DNA of 64,000 bases. It comes from Tritrichomonas musculus. Taxonomy: Eukaryota > Parabasalia > Tritrichomonadida > Tritrichomonadidae. The stretch is from assembly GCA_039105265.1 (NCBI GenBank), contig JAPFFF010000033.1:1-64000 (forward strand). The letters run 5' to 3'. Both the position numbers and the translations under genes were made by a program. Below the pieces are notes generated by a model. That model saw only the letters and a list, made by a program, of their open reading frames with translations, was not told the DNA's origin and made no database searches. Each line of letters begins with the position of its first letter. Position 1 is the stretch's first letter. Below are positions 56,426-64,000 of the stretch, one piece after another.

Positions 56426-56833
56426 TTAAAGACCTCTAAACGGGATCGCTTTATTATTTGATCTCTTTCGCGAATCTGCTACCGCTTGCGCTGTCGTCGA
56501 TCCACCTTGTTTTAATTCACCACGCGCGAACTGTTCACTGATCTTCACGAGCTTATCCGTAACGGAACCTTTCGGCATGTGACTGAATATGTTTGCACAT
56601 GCTGATGTAATAGCACCTAACGTTGGATTGAATGCGGTCGCGAATGGTGTTATCGCATGTAGCATAGTACCGACAGCTTTCGGATTATTCATAGCGAAGT
56701 TTTTAGCACCAATGATCCCTTTTTTAGTCGCATTCCATACTCGATGTGCAGCGTTTTTAGCACCGATGAGCCCCTGATGGACATCACTTTTAAGTCTATT
56801 CCAACCACTTGTAATGAAACTCTTGAATCCCAT
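56426..56833 (-). CDS. M2 amphipathic small protein (pVI-like candidate)
   Basis: A 135-residue protein starting MGFKSFITSGWNRLKSDV. Helical and amphipathic, with HRVWNATKKGIIGAKNFA, an Ala/Pro/Thr-rich hydrophobic run (AITPFATAFNPTLGAITSAC) and a basic C-terminus. It holds the slot of the M3 protein at 23520 and resembles the M1 protein at 13385 in its FGSWF/FKSF opening. Role as for those proteins, inferred. Confidence 0.5.
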   Translation of the reverse strand: MGFKSFITSGWNRLKSDVHQGLIGAKNAAHRVWNATKKGIIGAKNFAMNNPKAVGTMLHAITPFATAFNPTLGAITSACANIFSHMPKGSVTDKLVKISEQFARGELKQGGSTTAQAVADSRKRSNNKAIPFRGL

Positions 56834-56860
56834 GTTTCTAAGTCACAAAAACATACTCAT

Positions 56861-57712
56861 TTATTGCTCGAAATGTGATTCGTTACTAGTGATATTGATG
56901 ATGAATCGATCATGTTGACCCTTATGATTTAGATATTCGATTGTCGTTGACTTGATATCGAGATTGTTTGGAGTCTGTTGTAACATCGATGTGAAATCTT
57001 CTTTACTGAAACCGCTATAACATATGATATCAGTGGCCAATCGTTTAACATTTAGATGAACGAATCGTAATGTTTGAACAGCTATGATACAAGTCAGATT
57101 GAAGTGTCGTGTCTTAGTTAGTAACCGACATAGTTCGCTGTTACCGTTCTTCAGTAATGGGGATCCAGCAGCGTCATCTAATACGAGTAACGTGTTGAAC
57201 GGATACGATGCGGTCTGATACTGAACGAGTTTTGATGCTATATATGCTATTCGATCTTCGATTTCCATTAACGAGTGTTTCTGGATGATTCTAGCCATTT
57301 CTTCATTAGTTTCAACCATTTTGGATAGGACGTGCTTCACCATCGCATAGTATTTGAGTTTACGTCGTAGATGTCGTTTAAGATATGGAAGTAGATTCTC
57401 TTCTTTGATGTAATCGATAGGGGTCTTCACATTCTTGGATAGTACTTCAGCTGTTTTATCGAGTTTACCAGACGTGGAACAGAATATGATTTTACTGTAA
57501 TATGGTTTCGTAAATAGTCGTTCAGTTATCATGATGTGACGCCATATCCAAAACGATTTACCAGCTCCCATCTTACCGATTAGAAAGTAGATACCGTTTG
57601 AAGAGAATGGATATTCAGGAGCGAGTGGTTTAATCAACGCCATTTCAATATCTCGTTGATTTTTTCGTAATGTATCTTCGATTAGATCTTCAACTTTCTT
57701 GATTTCACTCAT
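56861..57712 (-). CDS. M2 packaging ATPase (FtsK/HerA-like)
   Basis: A 283-residue P-loop ATPase, open throughout and colinear with the M3 enzyme. Lead-in IEMALIKPLAPEYPFSSNG, Walker A FLIGKMGAGKSF, then KIIFCSTSGKLDKTAEVLS, Walker B NTLLVLDDAAGSPLL and RLLTKTRHFNLTCIIAVQT. It would drive DNA into the capsid. The start region has the simple sequence GATATAAATG, without the T-tract seen at structural genes; the integrase start is similar (TTATATAAATG). Confidence 0.9.
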   Translation of the reverse strand: MSEIKKVEDLIEDTLRKNQRDIEMALIKPLAPEYPFSSNGIYFLIGKMGAGKSFWIWRHIMITERLFTKPYYSKIIFCSTSGKLDKTAEVLSKNVKTPIDYIKEENLLPYLKRHLRRKLKYYAMVKHVLSKMVETNEEMARIIQKHSLMEIEDRIAYIASKLVQYQTASYPFNTLLVLDDAAGSPLLKNGNSELCRLLTKTRHFNLTCIIAVQTLRFVHLNVKRLATDIICYSGFSKEDFTSMLQQTPNNLDIKSTTIEYLNHKGQHDRFIINITSNESHFEQ

Positions 57713-57722
57713 TTATATCGTA

Positions 57723-58803
57723 TTAAATGAACTTTCTTATTTGATCGGGGATGGTATTTTGATTCATCCAGTATTGACGTTCCATTGTCGATAATTTAGT
57801 TGGATGACCTTCACGTAGATATTTCGATTTGATAGTATCTTTAACGGTTGAATCTTCATATGTTATCGTATACGTATCTCTCTTCTTGTTATAAGATCGA
57901 ATCTCTTTAACGATACCGCGTTTACCATCTTTGATTGTTGTTGCTAGTGGAACGTTATTGGATGACTTCAGTATCTACAGATCCATCGATAGATCGAATT
58001 AGAAACTGATTACCATCTTTGGAATCGACGACGTAAGACTCTTTAGATAGATTCGAACGACGTTTCGTTAATGGACTCTTATCAAGAACTACTCTAACTA
58101 GATCACCAGGTTTGAAATGATATGGATTAACTTGACGTTTCATCTTATCAATATACTCTAACTCATCTTCATCTGTTATCTCATTCGGAGATTTATAATT
58201 AAGAGATCGATGTGGCATATCGTTATAGGATTCTACTAATGATAGTATATCAGTGTTTGGTTCATTAGCTTTCATATCACGAATGGTTCTCATGAATCTA
58301 TTAATGATACCGAGTTTGTTATGATCGTTATCTGTCGTTGTTGTATATATAATATCATTTTCTCTCATGAAATCGAGTACGGATTTCGATAAGTATGATG
58401 CATCTTCATCTGATATGATAGACTTACACTCAGGTTCTGATTTGATGAACTCGGTTAATGATTTCAACACTTGTTTAGCACCTTTATTGATCATCTCATA
58501 CGCATATGCTTTACGTGTGTTAACGTTAATGAACATCAAATAGTCTGGATCTCCAATAAATGTATCCATTTGAAACGCATGTTGAATCTTCGAATAAATA
58601 TGCATGAATTTGGGTGGCGGAATATGTTGATCGTGAACGACTTTGTTTTGAAGATAGTCTTTAGCTTCATCATCCTTGAAACCATATCTATTAGCGATTC
58701 TCTTGAATTTCGATAACGTATTGGTCGGATACTTAGAATAAACTTCATCAATGGTTTTGAATTTCACTCGACTCTGCTTTGTAAAGGTTTCTTCGAAACT
58801 CAT
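57723..58803 (-). pseudogene. M2 retrovirus-type integrase (broken once)
   Basis: Relative of the M3 integrase over its whole length. RIANRYGFKDDEAKDYLQNK, then FQMDTFIGDPDYLMF, SIISDEDASYLSKS, LGIINRFMRTIRDM and ESYNDMPHRSLNYKSPNE, with the basic KPGDLVRVVLDKSPLTKRRS segment. Near the end is LREGHPTKLSTMERQYWMN, matching LREGAPTKLSNIEIDFW in M3. One break separates the last part from the core, so it is a fossil. It sits between the ATPase and the split gene, in the same order as in M3. Confidence 0.82.
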
Positions 58804-59347
58804 TTATATAACATTAAGAATACAGTAGTTTCCGATTCTGCAAGAACACTAAATCCATTGTAAGAACAACATCATCGTTAAAATTAATCGGGATATTGAT
58901 ATCATCATTATCGTAACACTCAATCCAAAACGAATCACCGTTATCATTAATCTTATAATATTTAATGTTTTCGAATGTCTCGTTAGTTTTTCCTATGATA
59001 TTATGATTCGATTGACTCGCGAATGACGCAGCGATTCTACAATCTATATCGGTTCTGATGTTATGAAAGTATAGATTTCGATGATATTTACATATATACT
59101 CAGTCGGATTTTGATTTTTTCTAGATCCGATATTAAGAAAATTTCGTGTTTCTAAATCGAATACAAAACACTTACTATCAAATGATACATCACCCTCATT
59201 AAATAAATATGGATACCCATAATCGGTTTCATCATTATTCCATTTATATGCACTATTATATGATTCATCATTATTAGGAGTAATCAAATAATCACAGTAG
59301 TAATCATCATCAGACTTCTCGAATACTAATTGTTTCATTTAATCATG

Positions 59348-61633
59348 CGGAAAATTCCCAAAAATGCTTGGGTATATCAAATCCCATTCCCACCCATTAC
59401 TCCCTAATTGAAAAAGTGGAATAAATTTTAATACATTTATTTTTACTTTTATATTTTATAAATAATATATATAATTTGTTTAAACATTATTTTAAACTTA
59501 ATATTTAAAATGTATATATTATATACTTGTATAATTATATTTTATTTTATTTCAGAAAAAGTTTTAAATAATTTCAACTTTTTGAAAATATATTTTATTG
59601 AAATTATTAATTTTAAAAAAAACATTTAATATATGATAAGATAGATAACTTTTAAAACATAATATTTTTATTGTGTAAAAATTAAATTTAATAAATTATT
59701 GTGTTATAATATTACATATATATAATAAATATTTGAAAGATATTTATGCAAAAAATCTTGGGAGAACATGTATTCAATTCTTGGGAAAATAACCGATTTT
59801 TCCCAAGGACAATTTTCTATTAAACCTCCAAGGAATTGGCCTTTTTGGGAATCCCAAATTTCCCAAAAATTGAAAGCCCAGCTCTCCCAAGAAAAATTTC
59901 ATAAATATCGCGAAATAATGCAGAGAAATATATTTAAATTGTAATTATTTTGTTGTAAAAAATTAATTTAAGTTAAAATTTTATAATAATTTATATTTTT
60001 TTTAGAAACTAGTACGAATTTTTTAAAAATTGGTAATATTTTAATTTTTGAGATGGGAAATCTATCCCAAATTCAAAAAGTAGTCTCTCCCAACTCAAAA
60101 AATAAACATTTTATTTGAAATCTTTGAATAATATAATTCAATTTTTTTATTCACCTCATCTCTCAAAAAGCTCAGTATATTTTGCTCATAACTCATCAAA
60201 CAGTTTTTCAAGGACAAATTTTCTTGAAGCAATTTATTGTTTAGCAAAATATTATTCATTTAATTCATAAAAAATTCACTGTTTTTATAATAATTATTTT
60301 TTGGTCAATCTTCAGTTTAACCTATCTTCAGCCAAATTACACTAATATTCGCTCTAATTAAGCCGATATTTGCTCTAATTATACCAATTTTCAGCTTAAC
60401 TACGCCATCTTCGCTCTAACCAAATCAATCTTCAGATAAATTATACCAATCTTTATTTTATCTACACCAATCTACCCTCTAACTATATCAATATTCAGAC
60501 AAATTATGACAATATTCGTTTTAACTGCACCGTCTCTCATTTAAACTAACTTTCAGTCAAATTACGCAATTTTTCATTTTAACTGCGCAAATCTTGATTA
60601 TAACTACACCAATATTCAATTCAACTATAATACAATCTTCAACTCAGCTACACAAATCTTCTCTCTAACTACATCGACTTTCTTCTATAATATACCAATA
60701 TTCACTCTAAATACACCAAATTTTTTACTTTAACTGCACCAATATTCAGATAAAATGGTTTAATCTTCAATCCAACTACGCCACAAGCAGAACCTAATTG
60801 AATAATCATATTTCATTTAATAATCTATATTATTAAATAATTTTTACATTTTATTTAATGCTAGCTTATTTTTATACAAAATAAAAAGTTTCCGTTCTTG
60901 TTAAATAATTAAAATTTCCAATGAACTATTGAATAATTTATTCATTATCAAGATTCAAAATATAATAAAATAACTATTTTTATTAATTAAATATTATCTT
61001 GTCATAATTTCATATAAATGCAACATAAATTTGAAAATATTTGATAGCGAATTCGAAGCACAGATCCGCAAATCTATAAAAATGGTTTAATTATCTATTT
61101 TGAAGTAAAAAAGCAAACACTATAATTTCAATGAGAATAACTTTCTAGATCAAAGATTGAATATTTACAACATTTAATTTTTAATAATTTAATCTTTTTA
61201 AAAATGTTTTTTATTATTGAATTAATTTATTTATATTTATAAAATTCTACTATTTAGAGAACTTCGAGGAAAACACTCTTTTTACGTAAATTAAAAAAAA
61301 AAAAACCTTTGATTAATTTCGAACATAAATCCTTTAATAAAATTTTTTATATTCATTTTAACCATTAAACAAAAATAAATATTATTTCATTCAAATTGTT
61401 ATAAATTAGTAAAATAAAATTATTTAGTTCAATAACAAAAGATTAAATTTATATAATTTTATTGCTTATTTTAGATTTTTAGATATTTTTTATATTAAAA
61501 TTATAAAATTTTATATTCATGTAAATATATAAGTCTAAGTAAGGGACCTAATCCATACGTTTATTTTTGGGAATCGATTGAATAAAAAACGATCATTTGG
61601 GAGGATTTTCCATCCCCAACTCTCCCAAAGCCG
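59348..61633. mobile_element. 2.29-kb AT-rich insertion without genes, unclassified
   Basis: Inserted in an M2 gene. It is flanked by CATG direct repeats (59344-59347, 61634-61637) and begins CGG and ends CCG; alternatively CATGCGG/CCGCATG are 7-bp inverted termini. Both ends carry TTCCCA/TGGGA motifs, and a strong internal hairpin occurs at 59780-59807 (CTTGGGAAAA/TTTTCCCAAG). No coding frame of note. It contains a degenerate ~22-nt repeat region. Probably a non-autonomous DNA transposon or captured host DNA; the family is not recognised. Confidence 0.55.
60300..60790 (+). repeat. degenerate ~22-nt tandem repeat
   Basis: Roughly twenty imperfect units resembling CTCTAACTACACCAATATTC, each separated by a short AT filler, for example near 60411, 60478, 60605 and 60668. 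It lies within the 2.29-kb insertion and is too degenerate for a fixed period. Confidence 0.6.
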
Positions 61634-62596
61634 CATGTATATTTCATTTGTTTATAACTGTAATTGAATATATTAACATCTTCACTAGTGATATAGAAAG
61701 GTATATCATATCCAATTATATCTTTAAACCACCATAGCATTAAATCATAATCATCACGAATACTATTTAAGCGATTTATTTTATCTACAAGTTCATCGGG
61801 AGATTCAATATAATATTTAAATATTTCATCATGCATATAATTATATAAACTCATTCTATTAACGCATTTTATTAACTTATTTCGAATATCATTCCATGTA
61901 TCATTTTCATCAATCGTTATGTTAATAGGAATACGAAACACATTAATTTCATCAGCTTTCATATTCGCTAAACGAATCTCTATTTGATTTTCAATACCTT
62001 TACTATTATTCAATTCATTATTAATATCTTCTATTTCTTTAGATTCTAATGCATATCTCATAAACATATACAACTCATTATATTTTAATACAGACTTCAT
62101 TACATCAATTTTCTCAATACGATCTAATCGATAATAGTATTTATGATATGTATTTTGAGATTTTTCATTGATTTCTTCTTTTAAACTTCTCTTCGTAGGA
62201 TGATTAATATAATTCCAAAACACATCAGGAAGATCATCTAATATACAATCTATTAGATCAATCAAGTAAACGACTTTACTCTCAGTGAACCCCTCATCGA
62301 ACGTTTCTTTTTTATATTTTCGCACGTATAATATAAAATTCAGTGTTTTATGTTTACGCTTTATATTAATATTTCGAATACCAATTATTTTTTCATTAAC
62401 ATTAGATGTGTTCCATTCAGGAGGATACTTAAAATTAATTCTGTTAGAGTATACTTCATCTACAACTCCGTCAATTGATGAGTTATAAGTAGTTTCCAAT
62501 GGTAAATGCACTTGATCATCAACCTGCACGTCTCTTCTGTAACTCATTTAATTTATGAAAAATAAAGCTAAGCTTTGGATGAGAAAAATAAAATCT

Positions 62597-62773
62597 TTAT
62601 TTAGAGGTCGTTTTGGAAGAGTAATCGATGACGTTGCATACGTTGAAATCCCTAACGATATCTACTGAGTCTAGGTATTCATGAAGATATTCGAGGATAT
62701 CGTCGACGGACTGAATACGGTTAATGTCATCTACGTAGTCATAGAATCCATCGATGATTGATTCGATAGACAT
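62597..62773 (-). CDS. 58-residue frame from the polymerase 5' end duplicated in the right TIR
   Basis: The right TIR carries an inverted copy of the promoter-like module and the first 51 codons of the M2 polymerase (MSIESIIDGFYDYVDDINRI). After the TIR edge the frame adds seven residues (SSKTTSK) and stops. It would make the polymerase N-terminal peptide alone. It is most likely a by-product of the TIR extending into the gene, but it keeps a start and promoter. Confidence 0.45.
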   Translation of the reverse strand: MSIESIIDGFYDYVDDINRIQSVDDILEYLHEYLDSVDIVRDFNVCNVIDYSSKTTSK

Positions 62774-63158
62774 TTAGGGTAGAAAAAAAATCATTTAAAT
62801 TACGTTTGAGGTTATTTATAGAGATCTCAAAACAGTATTTTTAGGGCTTGTGGAAGGGATTTGAAGGGGTGTTTCTAGAGGGTCCCAGATAGGGTTTTTT
62901 CGTGGTTTTGGGGTCTCTGGAAAGGGGTCAGAAATAGTGTTTCTAGAGGGTCCCAGATAGGGTTTTTTCGTGGTTTTAGGGTCTCTGGAAGAGTGTTTAC
63001 AAAGCTCTGTAGCTATATAGTTATAGAGGTCATCATATATGTTCCAGAGGGGGTCTGGGAAGCTGTTAAGAGCCTCTGGAGTACTCTGGAGGGGGTCCTA
63101 AAACGTTGTTAAGGACGGGCGGAGCGTTTTTAGCGGAGCCCTCCTTAACCTAACTACT
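62621..63158 (-). repeat. M2 right terminal inverted repeat (538 bp)
   Basis: Inverted copy of 15121-15658 of equal length. Its outer end is CCTAACTACT, directly followed by TCCGA. Confidence 0.93.
62804..62828 (-). promoter_or_regulatory. promoter-like module, right TIR copy
   Basis: Inverted identical copy of 15451-15475, upstream of the 58-residue frame at 62597-62773. Confidence 0.5.
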
Positions 63159-63163
63159 TCCGA
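63159..63163. repeat. M2 target-site duplication, right copy (TCCGA)
   Basis: Matches 15116-15120. Confidence 0.85.
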
Positions 63164-63995
63164 AATCATTATAAATCTTATTTCTGAGTTGTGCTCTTTG
63201 TTCAACAGTCCAATGATTTCCGTTAGTATGAAGAACATGCAGCAAAAGACTTGAGACTTCTTCATCAATCATTCGTTTTCCTACACTCTTCTTACACCAT
63301 TTCTTGAACTCTTCATCTTCTACTGAGGTGAAATTACGTTTTCGAGCAACAGTACTAAGTATATAGTGTTTCCATAACTTTGACGTAGCCATCATGATTA
63401 GTCTTGCCTTGAATTTAGGAGTGATATCTAATATGTTTTGAGTCCTAAGAGCGTTAATAACATCTTCAACAACATGACTAACAACATAATCGCGGAATCT
63501 AGCAAAGGCATTCTTTCGCTTCTCCTTAACGAAACTGTACCCACCTAACTTGTAATCTCTCCACGATTCAGGCATTGTGTAGCCTGTCATATCACCTAAA
63601 TGATGTGGATTTCCGTTGAGGTCATTATTATAAGAATAATTCAATTTCTCCTTGAGATATATAGGAACAGTGATTGATTTTCCGCCATGTTCATTCCTAT
63701 ATTGTTTTCTAGCATCTGCATCATAATCTGTATAGAAATGAAATCGCGCAGGCCAATCGGACTTTGCTGTTGGTTATCCGTTAATGTATATTGGATTGTT
63801 GCTGCCATTTTTAATAATAATATCTGGAATATTATCCCCGTTGACATCTTCATCTGATACAGACCATGGGGCGCTATTAGGATTTGCTGCGTTTCTTTTA
63901 TTAACAATATCTTGAGCTCCAGCAAAGGTCATTGCCTTCCTTCTTCTTTTGATATCTTTTTTATTGTCAAGAACGATATTCTTTAATAACTCCAT
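63159..63995 (-). pseudogene. M1 gene cut by the M2 insertion (right side)
   Basis: A protein remnant running toward M2. The part nearest the window edge has a helix of Lys/Arg (KNIVLDNKKDIKRRRKAM) and then SVSDEDVNGDNIPDIIIKNG. The D-x-N-x-D...D spacing there resembles a dockerin/EF-hand-like calcium loop. Next comes KSDWPARFHFY, and later RFRDYVVSHVVEDVINALRT and FKARLIMMATSKLWKHYILS, a helical region. It is a fossil with at least one break besides the M2 insertion. Not recognised; a structural virion protein is possible. It may begin upstream of 64000. Confidence 0.5.
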
Positions 63996-64000
63996 TCCTT

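Larger units (their letters stand above)
58814..62547 (-). pseudogene. M2 gene split by a 2.29-kb insertion (relative of M3 20234-21517)
   Basis: The two sides of this locus each match one end of the M3 protein at 20234. On the far side, INFKYPPEWNTSNVNEKIIG and LNFILYVRKYKKET correspond to the M3 N-terminus. On the near side, KYYKINDNGDSFWIECYDND and LVFLQNRKLLYS correspond to its C-terminus. Between them lies the AT-rich insertion 59348-61633. The gene is therefore interrupted. Its start at 62547 (MSYRRDVQVDDQ) is a few bases from the right TIR. Function unknown; it heads the conserved virion/packaging block. Confidence 0.75.
15121..63158. mobile_element. Maverick/Polinton M2 (complete ends; carries M3 and a 2.29-kb insertion)
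   Basis: Bounded by 538-bp inverted repeats beginning AGTAGTTAGG and a TCCGA target duplication. It spans 48,038 bp including M3; about 22 kb remain if M3 and the 2.29-kb insertion are discounted. Left arm: polymerase B and two small genes. Right arm: hairpin-rich non-coding DNA, KilA-N protein, bZIP-like protein, penton-like candidate, fused fibre gene, conserved Cys-pair protein, small protein, capsid protein, four further small or structural genes, ATPase, integrase and a gene split by the 2.29-kb insertion. A handful of breaks (polymerase, fibre, integrase, split gene) make it a fossil. Few TIR differences (two seen by eye) point to a fairly recent insertion, younger than M1 and older than M3. 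Confidence 0.93.
63159..64000. mobile_element. Maverick/Polinton M1, right portion (runs off the window)
   Basis: DNA on the far side of M2 that continues M1. It holds a minus-strand gene remnant running into the M2 end, in the same orientation as the fragment at 14903-15120. The right TIR of M1 is not in the window. Confidence 0.65.

Noticed and set aside
59340-61640. The 2.29-kb insertion as part of a fourth Maverick
   Set aside because: It has no AGTAG ends, no gene remnants and short CGG/CCG ends with CATG repeats, so it is a different kind of insertion.

Overview
The window looks like a parabasalid (trichomonad) nuclear genome, probably Trichomonas or a close relative. The genes are intronless, AT-rich and use the standard code. 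The left edge carries a decayed F5/8 type C (discoidin-like) gene of the kind expanded in trichomonads. Nearly everything else is Maverick/Polinton virus-like DNA: protein-primed DNA polymerase B, retrovirus-type integrase, FtsK/HerA-type packaging ATPase, double-jelly-roll capsid protein and large fibre-like proteins. The species is an inference; no host rRNA or housekeeping gene is present.

Layout. 1-1940: host DNA with the F5/8C pseudogene and a small GGGCA/TGCCC repeat cluster. From 1941 three Mavericks are nested like Russian dolls. M1, the oldest, starts at 1941 with AGTAGTATACG and runs to 15120; it resumes at 63159 and leaves the window. M2 (15121-63158) sits inside an M1 gene, with 538-bp terminal inverted repeats and a 5-bp TCCGA target duplication. 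M3 (19892-43614, 23.7 kb) sits inside M2, with ~300-bp inverted repeats and a TTTAA duplication, and looks whole. A 2.29-kb AT-rich insertion without genes (59348-61633) splits another M2 gene. Without these two insertions M2 would be about 22 kb. M1 and M2 are fossils with several broken genes.

M2 and M3 share a gene set and a conserved block order: unknown protein, integrase, ATPase, amphipathic small protein, acidic/basic protein, capsid protein. Both also have a bZIP-like protein, a penton-like candidate divergent from a giant fibre gene, and pPolB. M3 adds an HNH endonuclease; M2 adds a KilA-N protein. M1 is a more distant family with its own order. Together these genes would copy the DNA by protein priming, package it, build an icosahedral shell with fibres, and integrate.

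The least explained material is non-coding. It includes Pol III-like tRNA-shaped units in both M2 and M3, a hairpin-dense ~1-kb segment of M2 with long perfect palindromes centred on AATT, a promoter-like module duplicated between the polymerase and KilA-N genes, an eight-copy repeat in M3, and small palindromic in-frame inserts in M2 fibre coding sequence.
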